DNA of 64,000 bases from Prochlorococcus marinus str. MIT 0918 (GCF_027359415.1 NZ_CP114780.1:868001-932000), one strand, 5' to 3'; shown: positions 27,981 to 36,150, counted from the stretch's first letter. Numbers and translations are program-made. Notes: a model not told the origin generated them from the sequence alone.

Positions 27981-28145
27981 TCATGAGTAATAACGGTCAA
28001 CCATTTCTTGAAGCATCTTACGGATGTGCTCATTTTCAGCATTGGTTTCTTCTTTTAATTTCTCGCATGCACCTTTAACTTGCATCCAAACAGCTTCCAT
28101 AACTTCTCGTTCTTCTTCTGAAGGTTTCCACTTAGACTTTTCCAT
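27981..28145 (-). CDS. MEKSKWKPSEEE microprotein
   Basis: 54 residues from ATG 28145: MEKSKWKPSEEEREVMEAV, WMQVKGACEKLKEETNAENE, ending MVDRYYS. Fully helical and charged. A decayed paralogue lies at 8028-8145, which shows the family duplicates. An extension to ATG 28166 adds an unrelated hydrophobic stub. Confidence 0.6.
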   Translation of the reverse strand: MEKSKWKPSEEEREVMEAVWMQVKGACEKLKEETNAENEHIRKMLQEMVDRYYS

Positions 28146-28393
28146 ATAAAAGATCATAGAACCCAAGTAAGTTCTGAGATCGAAGATTTACCCAAATCCC
28201 TACACTAACTATCTAAACCATTGATACCAATACACATGAAATTCTTTTGAATTAAAAGCAATCAATTCAACAAAATACATCAAATCAGATTAATGCATCA
28301 ATAATGGTCGATGTTTTAAGAGACTATGCAGAAAGGTTGGATGGGTAATAAAAAGCCTGCCCCCTTCTCCTGCCTTGTATTCAATAAAAAATA

Positions 28394-29053
28394 ATGCCAG
28401 ATAAGCCTTCGAAATGGATTACCTCCCTCCGCGAAGAAATTCGACAGCAATGTGGCGAGGGATGGATGGTCCGCGGCATAGGGAAAGGTCATGTTCAAAA
28501 GGTTCAGCTGACAGTTCGTTTTGAGGATGGCAACCGAACCAGCATTGTTCTTGGGCCAAAGGCGAAGAGCGATCCAGATTTTGTTCCATGGGTAGGAACA
28601 AGTGCTGAATGGATCTTAAAAATCTCCACAGACATTTCGCTAATAATGAAATCTCAAGGGAAGGGCTTAGCTGAAGCATATAAAATAGTAAAACAAAAAA
28701 ACGAGTCTAGATTGAATTGTGCACTTGACTGGGAACAACTAGCCAGAAGATTTAAATCACATAAAACAAGTAATGGGAAGAAAGGATTACGAGTTTGGAA
28801 CCGAAACTACCGAACTCCTATTTCCCGCACATTGCTTATCCTTAGTGGAGAAACTGCTCTATCAAGTGGCTACTCGGTTTTAAAAACCCTTGTTGAACGT
28901 CATGGAGGAGAGCCTGGCTCAGCAAGCCGACGACTCCGGATCCAATACGCAGCGGAATTCCTACGCTTTGCCTTTAAGAATGGGGCTAATAGAAGTTGGC
29001 TACCACCAGAGGATCTGAATACATTTATTGGAGAGAAGGCAACTAATAAATAA
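28394..29053 (+). CDS. truncated tyrosine recombinase (N-terminal DNA-binding half only)
   Basis: 219 residues. The N-terminal part (KWITSLREEIRQQCGEGW, VRFEDGNRTSIVLG) resembles the arm-binding domain of picocyanobacterial phage-type integrases. The second part (RTPISRTLLILSG, GGEPGSASRRLRIQYAAEFLRFA) resembles their helical core-binding domain. The catalytic domain with Arg...His-x-x-Arg...Tyr is absent: the frame ends at EKATNK and meets a terminator. It is either a remnant integrase or a free-standing DNA-binding protein such as an excision factor. Confidence 0.6.
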   Translation: MPDKPSKWITSLREEIRQQCGEGWMVRGIGKGHVQKVQLTVRFEDGNRTSIVLGPKAKSDPDFVPWVGTSAEWILKISTDISLIMKSQGKGLAEAYKIVKQKNESRLNCALDWEQLARRFKSHKTSNGKKGLRVWNRNYRTPISRTLLILSGETALSSGYSVLKTLVERHGGEPGSASRRLRIQYAAEFLRFAFKNGANRSWLPPEDLNTFIGEKATNK

Positions 29054-29060
29054 AAACAAA

Positions 29061-29092
29061 AAAGGGAGTGCGTTGAAAGACACACTCCCTTT
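29061..29092. terminator. bidirectional intrinsic terminator
   Basis: Perfect 10-bp stem AAAGGGAGTG / CACTCCCTTT with a 12-base loop, A-rich on the left and T-containing on the right. It lies between the convergent integrase-like gene and the beta-barrel gene, so it can terminate both. Confidence 0.85.
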
Positions 29093-29120
29093 ATCATCAA
29101 AGAGATTAGTTAACTTGCTA

Positions 29121-29840
29121 TCACAAACGATGACGGAAACCAATTTGTGTTTTCCATGCGCCTGTTGAATCAACGTCTAGTTTCGCATTATTCCCTAAGT
29201 CAAAAGTTTGATCTCCTACACCTACCCATCCAGTCTCTATAAATACATCAACTGCGTCAGAAACATTTACGTTCAGTCCTCCAAGGAATTCATAAGTAAA
29301 TGCAGTATCATCGCTATCGTTGGTACTAACACTAACAGTTGTACCGCTTACATCAACTGATGCAGTTATGCCATCCAAGTTAGTCTTAACTAGACCAGCT
29401 CTTGCACCTAAATATGGTGAGAATTTATTTCCTTCTTTATTGATGTCATAAAATCCACCTACTTTCAAGGAATGGTTCTCAAGATTTGTAGATAGAGGGG
29501 CTGTAACCGTAACACCACCTTCCATTATCTTAACGCTTTCAGTAGTAAACGATGAATACCCATAAGTACCTTCAACTCTCCAACTTCCAAAATCATAACC
29601 AACGCCTAAATTTCCTGAAAACCCTAGATCGTATTTCATATTACCGTTAACATCAGTATACCCAGTTTCTTTCGACTTTAGATTTGACTCGCTTACCTTT
29701 TCAAACCCACTACCAATAGTCATATACCAATTTGAATGCTCATCACCTGCCTGAACAGGTTTGAAGCTATCAGCCAAAATTGGAGTAGCTATAGAGCCCA
29801 AAGCAAGTCCTACAGTTAGAAGTTTTCTTCTAAAAGACAT
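29121..29840 (-). CDS. outer-membrane beta-barrel protein
   Basis: 239 residues from ATG 29840 (MSFRRKLLTVGLALGS), with a signal peptide cleaved near the Asp-Ser after residue 24. The mature chain alternates hydrophobic and polar residues with many Gly and aromatic residues (NLGVGYDFGSWRVEGTYGYS, FSPYLGARAG, FETGWVGVG-type strands) and ends IGFRHRL, a C-terminal strand of the OmpA/OMP_b-brl kind. Likely an eight-stranded small barrel in the outer membrane. Confidence 0.82.
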   Translation of the reverse strand: MSFRRKLLTVGLALGSIATPILADSFKPVQAGDEHSNWYMTIGSGFEKVSESNLKSKETGYTDVNGNMKYDLGFSGNLGVGYDFGSWRVEGTYGYSSFTTESVKIMEGGVTVTAPLSTNLENHSLKVGGFYDINKEGNKFSPYLGARAGLVKTNLDGITASVDVSGTTVSVSTNDSDDTAFTYEFLGGLNVNVSDAVDVFIETGWVGVGDQTFDLGNNAKLDVDSTGAWKTQIGFRHRL

Positions 29841-30035
29841 TTGTTCCTCACAAAACAAAAAATACAATCAAAAACTATCATTTGATACCTAGACAATCTA
29901 GTTTGTATAGACAGTAATGTTTTTGGCTTTCTTGGATATCATTAGCTTTCTGACTAAAAACAACTAGAAATGAATAGCATGAAAATTCAATTTAGTAAAT
30001 CACAAAGCATTCCTTAGAAGTAAAGTAGAAGCTTC

Positions 30036-30110
30036 TATCCACACATCGCAATATCACTGAGAACCCATGGCACAACAGGAACCACGCTACTGGCTAATGA
30101 AGTGTGAGCT
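30036..30110 (+). repeat. EVE-start repeat, copy R1
   Basis: CTATCCACACATCGCAATATC, then an ATG at 30067 encoding MAQQEPRYWLMKCE. The upstream leader found in the later copies is not recognisable. The P450 gene starts about 80 bases downstream, on the same strand. Confidence 0.85.
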
Positions 30111-30190
30111 GCTTTCATACAAAGGGGTCTCGAGTTCTGATCAAAACCCATTTGACCTTTTGGACCATTTGCTCATCAGATAAGAATTTA

Positions 30191-31483
30191 ATGACTGTCT
30201 CTAAATCACGTGCTCTACCAACTACTGGTGCCCTAACTGGAATTCTTGAGGCCCTAGCATTCTTCCGCGATCCTAGCTTCGCCAAAAGTCGATTTGATCG
30301 TCTTGGCAATGTCTTTGAGACATCAATGCTTGGGCAACCAATGGTGTTCATTCAGGGAGACAAAGCTATTACTGATTTGTTATCTCAACCAGAGGCGATT
30401 GAAGTTTGGTGGCCAAAGAGTGTTCAACAACTTTTGGGTAGCCATTCACTGGCAAACCGCAATGGAGCAGCTCATAAAGCAAGGAGAAGGGTAGTAGCTC
30501 AATTATTTTCCTCTTCAGCACTTCAACGTTATAGCCCTGGCATTATCGACTTAATTGACAAGCTTTGCAAAGAACTAAAAACAGCAAAAACTCCTCTCCC
30601 TTTAGCCGAGGGAATGCGACGTTTTGCTTTTTCCGTTATCGCTACAACTGTTCTTGGACTAGAGGGCAATGATCGTGAAAAATTATTTTCTGATTTTGAG
30701 ATCTGGACCAAAGCTCTCTTCTCAATTCCAATCTCTGTTCCAGGAAGTCCCTTTGCTAAAGCTCTAAAGGCAAGAAAACGTTTACTTAAAAAACTTCAAG
30801 AAATCCTTAGTCAACCTATTAATCGCAAAGGTGGATTGGATTTGCTAGCAGGAGGTCTAGATGAAGCTGGTATTGCTTTCTCAGATGAAGATTTGGGAGA
30901 GCAACTACTTCTACTTTTATTTGCGGGGTATGAAACCACAGCTTCTGCCCTGAGCTGCCTAATGCGAGAATTACTTCTCAATGCAAAAGTAAAAACATGG
31001 CTTCTTGAAGAGATAGATACTCTAAAATGGCCTCCAACTCCTGAGGAAGCACCTATAGTCTACGATCCTGTCAATGCTCCAAGACTCGATGCCCTCGTAA
31101 AGGAAGTAATGCGATTCACTCCACCAGTAGGTGGTTTTTTTCGCCGCACCAAGCAATCCTTGGTCTTAGATGACATTCTCGTTCCTAATAATCGTGTAGT
31201 ACAAGTAGCTTTAATTGCTTCTAACCGCCATGGGATTGGTGATCTAGATATATTTCGACCACAACGTCACCTTGAGAATGAATGTTCTTTAAAACTGATG
31301 CCTTTCGGTGGAGGCGAACGTGTCTGCCTAGGCAAATCTTTAGCTGAACTTGAGATCAGATTGATGGTGGTTGGGTTATTTCGTAAATTGCAACTTGACG
31401 TTATCCAGACTCAAGACTTCACCCTACGACAGATTCCAAGTCCATCCCCTCGTGATGGGTTGTTAGTAAAGGTAAAAGTGTAA
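30191..31483 (+). CDS. cytochrome P450 (CYP120-like)
   Basis: 430 residues from ATG 30191 (MTVSKSRALPTTGAL). An upstream in-frame GTG at 30104 lies inside the repeat and is not used. Diagnostic motifs: the I-helix AGYETTASAL oxygen-activation segment, ExxR as EVMR, and the haem loop FGGGERVCLG with the Cys ligand. The type resembles cyanobacterial CYP120 enzymes, which hydroxylate retinoid-like substrates. There is no membrane anchor, so it is probably soluble. Cargo-like position directly after repeat R1. Confidence 0.93.
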   Translation: MTVSKSRALPTTGALTGILEALAFFRDPSFAKSRFDRLGNVFETSMLGQPMVFIQGDKAITDLLSQPEAIEVWWPKSVQQLLGSHSLANRNGAAHKARRRVVAQLFSSSALQRYSPGIIDLIDKLCKELKTAKTPLPLAEGMRRFAFSVIATTVLGLEGNDREKLFSDFEIWTKALFSIPISVPGSPFAKALKARKRLLKKLQEILSQPINRKGGLDLLAGGLDEAGIAFSDEDLGEQLLLLLFAGYETTASALSCLMRELLLNAKVKTWLLEEIDTLKWPPTPEEAPIVYDPVNAPRLDALVKEVMRFTPPVGGFFRRTKQSLVLDDILVPNNRVVQVALIASNRHGIGDLDIFRPQRHLENECSLKLMPFGGGERVCLGKSLAELEIRLMVVGLFRKLQLDVIQTQDFTLRQIPSPSPRDGLLVKVKV

Positions 31484-31507
31484 AAACTCCTTTCGAAATC
31501 AATACTT

Positions 31508-32419
31508 CTAAGCCGTGATCTTTTTCTTGCCATTTAAAATACCACCAACTTTCAGTCTTCTGATTTTTCCATCTTCCCAAATCCAACAAACAGGGTCGGC
31601 TGCTTTTGCTTTCTGCAAGTCAGCTTGATGTCTCAAACTAACAGGCTGAAATTCCTTAGTTGAATCGAAATCGCTATCTCTAATCGCCTGATTCAATACA
31701 ATACTGCCTTCCGGCCCCGAAACAGATCGGTGATAAGTACCAATAGGTATCTGGAGAGCACCCATTTTTTGGTTGAGATAAATCACATGATGAGGCTCTT
31801 CCCATTCGGGATTGAGCAAAGTAAAAGTACGCTTCCCCGCTAAGACCAAATTGTGGTCAACCTGGTGATGATGCACATAATACTGCTCAATTTCATCGTC
31901 ATTTGGAGGAGAAATTGCCCTTCCATGATGAATGACTACATCAGATCCATTAGAGCCCTTGACTCCTGCATCAAAGAAAGTGACTTGAGGTGTTTCCCTA
32001 AACACATTCGTGGGAACAAAGTTTAGAGAAGTCTTTTTTTTACTTTTCGATTGATTCCACTGAACGTTAATTTGTATTGAGTCATCTAGATTTCTCAAAA
32101 CAGGACAGTCCTTCGTGGCCTTTTGAAGAACCTTTAATTGACCAGACTCTAAATCACTTGGCATCTCAATTTTTAGTAATAAAGATTCAATCTTGCGTGG
32201 ACCATGAGTTGTCATCTTCTTTTCAATTTCCACTGTTATCTCACCTAGTTCCCAACCTTTTTCTTTTGATGTAATTCCCATCACTGTAAGGAAACAAGTC
32301 CCTACTGCTGTCGCCAATAAATCAGTAGGAGCAAAATTTTCTCCTTTCCCCGCATGATCAACAGGTGCATCAGTTCTAAGTATTTGCCCAGAATGCACAT
32401 GCTGAGCTTCTGTATGCAA
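31508..32419 (-). CDS. OsmC-like peroxidase domain fused to a cupin-like domain
   Basis: 303 residues from TTG 32419. Residues 1-135 are OsmC/Ohr-like (TDAPVDHAGKGENFAPTDLLA, GTCFLTVMGI, KDCPVLRNL with the usual second Cys). Residues about 150-300 look like a small cupin or sugar-epimerase-like beta-barrel (YYVHHHQVDHNLVLAGKRTF). The expected N-terminal strand (CRYLGDL) is encoded upstream in frame but has no standard start; ATT at 32441-32443, five bases after the upstream gene's stop, would restore it. Convergent with the P450. Confidence 0.75.
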   Translation of the reverse strand: MHTEAQHVHSGQILRTDAPVDHAGKGENFAPTDLLATAVGTCFLTVMGITSKEKGWELGEITVEIEKKMTTHGPRKIESLLLKIEMPSDLESGQLKVLQKATKDCPVLRNLDDSIQINVQWNQSKSKKKTSLNFVPTNVFRETPQVTFFDAGVKGSNGSDVVIHHGRAISPPNDDEIEQYYVHHHQVDHNLVLAGKRTFTLLNPEWEEPHHVIYLNQKMGALQIPIGTYHRSVSGPEGSIVLNQAIRDSDFDSTKEFQPVSLRHQADLQKAKAADPVCWIWEDGKIRRLKVGGILNGKKKITA

Positions 32420-32448
32420 ATCCCCTAAATAACGACAAAGAATTCTGT

Positions 32449-32613
32449 CTACACTTCGTAGAGCTTACAAGTAGATTTAGAAGGATGAAGTTTGCATTCC
32501 TCTTCCCAAAATAAATCTTGCTTTTGTTGTGGTAATTCATAAGAGAAGTCATGAATATAATCAAGATCTCTCAATGGATTTGAAAAGACTGTAAAAGGAG
32601 TTCTTAGTTTCAT
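32449..32613 (-). CDS. 54-residue hypothetical protein
   Basis: From ATG 32613, preceded by a strong AGGAGG: MKLRTPFTVFSNPLRDLDYI, then ELPQQKQDLFWEEECK and a Cys-containing end (STCKLYEV). Soluble. Its stop precedes the proposed ATT start of the OsmC-cupin gene by five bases, so the two are probably co-transcribed. No family recognised. Confidence 0.65.
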   Translation of the reverse strand: MKLRTPFTVFSNPLRDLDYIHDFSYELPQQKQDLFWEEECKLHPSKSTCKLYEV

Positions 32614-32821
32614 AACCCTCCTGTTCGGTTAATTCATTTTTAACACATTCTTGTAAATTACATATAGGGCTTTTACGAAAGTATTTAGACTGTACGGTCC
32701 TCTCTAATCAAAGTGTTATTAACCGTCTTAAGTGATATTTACCGTATATATTTCTTCGGTTTACATGATTAGTGATTTCTAAAACTAGAGGCAAAATAAT
32801 ACTATTCCTGCACGGAACATC

Positions 32822-33118
32822 ATGTACACATCCTTGTTTGACACAGTTCTCTTCGACTCATTCTTTTCTCCTATGAGGACTGTTTATGTTGTCTCTGATA
32901 GTCAACTAGAGGAGATAAAACGTAAGCAAAGCCAAGAGGAACTCGACAATCTTGAAGCTTCACGCAAAAGACTTGAGGAGAACTATCAGTCACGTATCAA
33001 AATCATTGATGAACGTGAGCATGAACTTCACGAAGAACTCAAAGCGCTAGGACCAGCAGCAGAAAAAAAAACTAAGCCTGCTGCTGAAGAAACTGAAAAG
33101 TGCGCTGTTAAGGCTTAA
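32822..33118 (+). CDS. coiled-coil protein with YVVSDS motif, paralogue of 14909-15211
   Basis: 98 residues. MYTSLFDTVLF, then RTVYVVSDSQLEEIK, a long charged helix with heptads (QSQEELDNLEASRKRLEENY) and an Ala/Lys/Glu tail. Same layout as the paralogue 18 kb away but on the opposite strand. Followed by a strong terminator. Function unknown. Confidence 0.7.
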   Translation: MYTSLFDTVLFDSFFSPMRTVYVVSDSQLEEIKRKQSQEELDNLEASRKRLEENYQSRIKIIDEREHELHEELKALGPAAEKKTKPAAEETEKCAVKA

Positions 33119-33160
33119 GCCTTTTAACTAGCCGAGTGATAGGGGTCACTAAATAGGTAT

Positions 33161-33190
33161 AAAAGGGGCCTTGTCTGGCCCCTTTATTTT
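33161..33190 (+). terminator. rho-independent terminator
   Basis: AAAAGGGGCC / GGCCCCTTT stem with a short TTGTCT loop, followed by ATTTTT. Lies 43 bases after the coiled-coil gene. Confidence 0.88.
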
Positions 33191-33260
33191 TAAAATTTCA
33201 AATGAATTTCCTTAATGACAACCAAAAAAGGAAACACGTAAAGAAATTTTTAGACATGAC

Positions 33261-33290
33261 GAAGGGGGACGTATTTGGATGTCCCCCTTC
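33261..33290. other. perfect 10-bp hairpin of unknown role
   Basis: GAAGGGGGAC and GTCCCCCTTC form a perfect stem around a ten-base loop, without a T tract on either side. It lies 70 bases after a terminator and 70 bases before repeat R2, in a 400-base gene-free stretch. Confidence 0.6.
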
Positions 33291-33358
33291 GAGTCCAGCT
33301 CTTATTTTCTTAACCAACGAGCTAGGACTCCGTTCTCATTTCTAGCCAACTCCAAACA

Positions 33359-33432
33359 GCATCCACACATTGCAATATCGCTGAGAACCCATGGCATCAA
33401 AGGGACCTAACTACTGGCTAATGAAGTGTGCG
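33359..33432 (+). repeat. EVE-start repeat, copy R2
   Basis: CATCCACACATTGCAATATCG, then ATG at 33391 encoding MASKGPNYWLMKCA. Followed by cassette-specific sequence that reaches the 3' end of the convergent peroxiredoxin gene. Confidence 0.85.
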
Positions 33433-33518
33433 CAAAATTTCGACGACATAGGCACCCCCTCCACAAGCAAAGATTTCTATTCTCGACAGAATCGAGAAAG
33501 TACCTACTTATTTTCTGT

Positions 33519-33971
33519 TCACTGAATTTCTTCTAATATTTGTAAGGCAGTAGTTACATGCTTGGTACTATTTAAGAGGTCATTGAAAACATGACGAATG
33601 ACTCCAGTGGAATCAACCAAATAAGTTACTCTCCCATCTAATAAACCAAGTACCTTAGGGACACCAAACTTGTTTCTCAATGAATTATTTTCATCGCATA
33701 AGAGAGGGAAAGGAAGTTTATTTTTCTCTGCAAATTTCTTATGGCTTAACTGATTATCATTACTAACTCCCCAAACAACAGCTCCAAATAATTTAAATAA
33801 GTCATACTTATCCCTAAAACCACACGCTTCAGCCGTACATCCAGGCGTATCATCTTTAGGATAGAAAAATAAAATAAGTTTTTTCCCTTTACATTGTTTA
33901 CTAGTTCTTGTTTTTCCATCTTGGTCAGACAAGGAAAAATCAGGTAGTTTATCACCTATTTTTAAAGACAT
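33519..33971 (-). CDS. peroxiredoxin of the BCP/PrxQ type
   Basis: A 150-residue thiol peroxidase that reduces H2O2 and alkyl hydroperoxides. The peroxidatic Cys is in DDTPGCTAEACGF and the resolving Cys is five residues later, the PrxQ arrangement. PDFSLSDQDGK and FFYPKD precede it. No transit or signal peptide is seen, so it is presumably cytosolic. First gene in a minus-strand group that continues into Hli proteins. Confidence 0.93.
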   Translation of the reverse strand: MSLKIGDKLPDFSLSDQDGKTRTSKQCKGKKLILFFYPKDDTPGCTAEACGFRDKYDLFKLFGAVVWGVSNDNQLSHKKFAEKNKLPFPLLCDENNSLRNKFGVPKVLGLLDGRVTYLVDSTGVIRHVFNDLLNSTKHVTTALQILEEIQ

Positions 33972-34017
33972 TCTCAGAATAATTAGGAATAAATTGTACT
34001 AAATTTTAAGAATCTGA

Positions 34018-34122
34018 TCAGTTACGAGAAGCAGCATCTCTAGATAAATCTCTCCAAAGCAAGATCCCGATATAAAACAAGCCAGACCAAGAGATAATAA
34101 AAAGTAAAGAAGAGAAATTCAT
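34018..34122 (-). CDS. 34-residue single-helix membrane peptide
   Basis: MNFSSLLFIISWSGLFYIGI and a basic tail (WRDLSRDAASRN). Its ATG overlaps the stop of the upstream peptide by four bases (ATGA), indicating a translationally coupled microprotein string. Confidence 0.55.
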   Translation of the reverse strand: MNFSSLLFIISWSGLFYIGILLWRDLSRDAASRN

Positions 34123-34226
34123 AGAGTCCCCATGAATCCAGCAGTAAAACCAATCAAACAAAAGAATCCAAATTCAACAAGATCACGAAATGGAGTGTTA
34201 ATTATATTGGAAATTGTCTGAGTCAT
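34119..34226 (-). CDS. 35-residue membrane peptide
   Basis: MTQTISNIINTPFRDLVEFG followed by FFCLIGFTAGFMGTL. One helix. Overlaps the next gene (34018-34122) by four bases. Part of the Hli-associated group. Confidence 0.55.
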   Translation of the reverse strand: MTQTISNIINTPFRDLVEFGFFCLIGFTAGFMGTL

Positions 34227-34286
34227 ATGCAAAGTTTGTAAAAGGTTAGGAAGGTCAATTCTTAGCCAATTCAAGTGGTGACTTCA

Positions 34287-34373
34287 TTAAATTAATTCAA
34301 ATATGTTTATTGAGAAAACCACAAGAATTGAACCAGCTAGAAAAGTTGTGAGGAGTAATTCTAAATTTCTCAT
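34287..34373 (-). CDS. 28-residue membrane peptide
   Basis: MRNLELLLTTFLAGSILVVF, then SINIFELI. A single hydrophobic helix with almost no tail. Accepted cautiously because it sits between two other coupled microprotein groups on the same strand. Confidence 0.4.
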   Translation of the reverse strand: MRNLELLLTTFLAGSILVVFSINIFELI

Positions 34374-34414
34374 GGGTAACTTTATTTATTTTCATCCAAA
34401 AATGCTTTGGATGA

Positions 34415-34534
34415 TTAATAAATTCCAGGAATAATCCAGCCAAACAAGCCATAATTAATGATTAGGGCAAACAAACCAATCATCGCGAGTCGACCATTAG
34501 TCCTTTCGGCAACATCCCAGTAGTTATTATTCAT
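34415..34534 (-). CDS. high-light-inducible (Hli/Scp) protein
   Basis: 39 residues: MNNNYWDVAERTNGRLAMIG, with the chlorophyll-binding ERxNGRLAMIG motif of single-helix CAB-like proteins, then YGLFGWIIPGIY. Acts in thylakoids, binding chlorophyll and carotenoid during stress and photosystem assembly. Its ATG overlaps the stop of the upstream hli gene (TAATG). Confidence 0.88.
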   Translation of the reverse strand: MNNNYWDVAERTNGRLAMIGLFALIINYGLFGWIIPGIY

Positions 34535-34758
34535 TAGAAGACTCCTGGGAGCACCTGTCCTGTGAATACATAGCTAACCATTAATGAAACAAAGCCAATC
34601 ATCGCCCACCTGCCATTAGTTTTTTCAGCTTCTTCTGGATAATTAGTGTAATTTTCCTCTAATTGCATTGGGGCCTCATAAGCAAACATATTTTGTTTGC
34701 CGTATTCGGTGACAACTAAACTTTTCTTAGCAGTGAGGGAAGGAGTTGAGGTAGTCAT
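34534..34758 (-). CDS. high-light-inducible (Hli/Scp) protein
   Basis: 74 residues with a longer N-terminal extension (about 45 residues, SLVVTEYGKQN) before the helix EAEKTNGRWAMIGFVSLMVS, ending TGQVLPGVF. The Glu and Asn/Arg chlorophyll ligands are present. Coupled to the next hli gene by a one-base overlap. Confidence 0.9.
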   Translation of the reverse strand: MTTSTPSLTAKKSLVVTEYGKQNMFAYEAPMQLEENYTNYPEEAEKTNGRWAMIGFVSLMVSYVFTGQVLPGVF

Positions 34759-34761
34759 TTC

Positions 34762-34869
34762 TTAAAAAATCCCAGGGATAATTTGACCTGTCGTGGCATA
34801 AGCTCCAAAAGCAGCAACGAATCCAAGCATTGCAGCCCAGCCATTAAATTTTTCTGCATCAGGTGTCAT
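34762..34869 (-). CDS. high-light-inducible (Hli/Scp) protein
   Basis: 35 residues: MTPDAEKFNGWAAMLGFVAA, then TTGQIIPGIF. The helix motif has EKFNGWAAMLGF, with Trp in place of Arg. Among the shortest members; three bases separate it from the downstream hli gene. Confidence 0.85.
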   Translation of the reverse strand: MTPDAEKFNGWAAMLGFVAAFGAYATTGQIIPGIF

Positions 34870-34916
34870 GGTGTAAAAAGTGATTGTGAATTAATGATTT
34901 TGAATTAGTGAATAAA

Positions 34917-35090
34917 TCAAAGCCGGCAGCCCAGGTGTAACTGACCAGAGTCCAAAAGATTACCTAGCTTTATAGCTGCAACCTGCTCACATCTGGAAAA
35001 CGTTAACTGGTTGCTAGTGATCCATTGCAATTCATCTAAAGTGATAACTCCAGATGAAATAGATGTAAGAAATAATTTGCCTATTCCCAT
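34917..35090 (-). CDS. 57-residue Hli-cluster-associated protein
   Basis: MGIGKLFLTSISSGVITLDE, then LQWITSNQ, FSRCEQVAAIKLGNLLDSG and an LGCRL end. A soluble helical microprotein lying between two hli genes on the same strand; I believe it is a conserved partner of such clusters in this genus, but its role is unknown. Confidence 0.6.
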   Translation of the reverse strand: MGIGKLFLTSISSGVITLDELQWITSNQLTFSRCEQVAAIKLGNLLDSGQLHLGCRL

Positions 35091-35183
35091 TTAAGACTTC
35101 TCCAAAAACTAATTTATAGAGATCTTTTTGTAAGCAGCCTGAACAAATTGCTGCAAAGGCTTAAAAGGATTAAGTTCCATTAC

Positions 35184-35327
35184 CTAAACAATCCCAGGAA
35201 TGATTTGACCTGTGGTTAGATAAGCTCCAATAGCTGCCCAAAAACCCATCATTGCAGCCCAACCATTAACGCGTTCTGCAATGAGCTTTTCTGGCTCAAC
35301 TGATGGCTTTTGTGATACTTTTTTCAT
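35184..35327 (-). CDS. high-light-inducible (Hli/Scp) protein
   Basis: 47 residues: a basic N-terminus (MKKVSQKPSVEPEKLIAERV), helix NGWAAMMGFWAAIGAYL, then TTGQIIPGIV. Closely related to the 35-residue copy at 34762-34869. Most upstream gene of the cluster; its promoter should be in 35328-35691, where I see no other gene. Confidence 0.88.
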   Translation of the reverse strand: MKKVSQKPSVEPEKLIAERVNGWAAMMGFWAAIGAYLTTGQIIPGIV

Positions 35328-35691
35328 TTAAAAAATTTACTTAAGAGAGAGGAGGCCGATACGACCAACTTGTTAAGAACTATAACAGATAATATTACGG
35401 AGTGTGAAGGTTCGGTTTCTACCCTTAGCCTATTAATAAGAAAATGCCCCAATAAAGCATTGCTATAAAAAAGAATTTTAGTAAAAAAATAAAATCCAAA
35501 AAGTCATTTATCTAATTTTTATACTATTCAATAGTAGTAATAAGATCAATTAAACATAATTTTATTAGCAAATTAGGCTTACTTAGTAATAGCTTTAATT
35601 AGTAATTAACTTCAAAAGCTAAAAAAAGTATTCTGAATTTAGCCACATTTTAAAAAATTACTGAATATGCTATAAATATTTTTTTATAGCA

Positions 35692-35865
35692 ATGGGCGAA
35701 CTTCAAACCTCATTCAATAGCTTTTCAATATGGCAAGCTATTCTTTGGTGTTACTATCCAATGGCTGTACTTGTAGCCTTAGAGCTTCTTACAAGAAGTA
35801 TTGACGACGATGATGATCAAGATGGAGGGAAGATGGTTCCAGCCTTGCAAAGTTACTCAGCCTAA
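35692..35865 (+). CDS. 57-residue membrane protein with DDDDDQDGGKM tail
   Basis: MGELQTSFNSFSIWQAILW, one transmembrane helix (YYPMAVLVALELL), then SIDDDDDQDGGKMVPAL. The 43-residue protein at 54367-54498 has the same layout, with DDDDQGGGKMMP. The conserved acidic-glycine-Lys-Met motif after the helix suggests a shared partner, perhaps a photosynthetic complex. Function unknown. Confidence 0.65.
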   Translation: MGELQTSFNSFSIWQAILWCYYPMAVLVALELLTRSIDDDDDQDGGKMVPALQSYSA

Positions 35866-36013
35866 GAGTTTCATTTGAGTGCTGTCAGTGCCCATCTCAA
35901 GACATTCATCAAATATACAGCTCAAAAATTAGGCGTATAGCTAGGCAATACTCGCTCACTTAAACGAGTTTGAATCACACCAAGCAGTCAGAAAGATCAA
36001 GTATATTTGAGAT

Positions 36014-36150
36014 GTTAGTTATTAATAATAGAAACTTGATTGAAATAGAATAAACAAATGAGGGTGAGAATATTAAGCCATCCACACATCGCAATATCTC
36101 TGAGAACCCGTGGCACAACAGGAACCTAGCTACTGGCTAATGGAAACATA
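36014..36150 (+). repeat. EVE-start repeat, copy R3 (with leader)
   Basis: Leader with GATTGAAATAGAATAAACAA and GAGGGTGAGAATATTAAG, then CCATCCACACATCGC. The start codon is GTG at 36110, encoding V/MAQQEPSYWLME. After CTGGCTAATGGAAACATAACC it continues directly into a repeat-B copy, as in R12. Confidence 0.85.
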
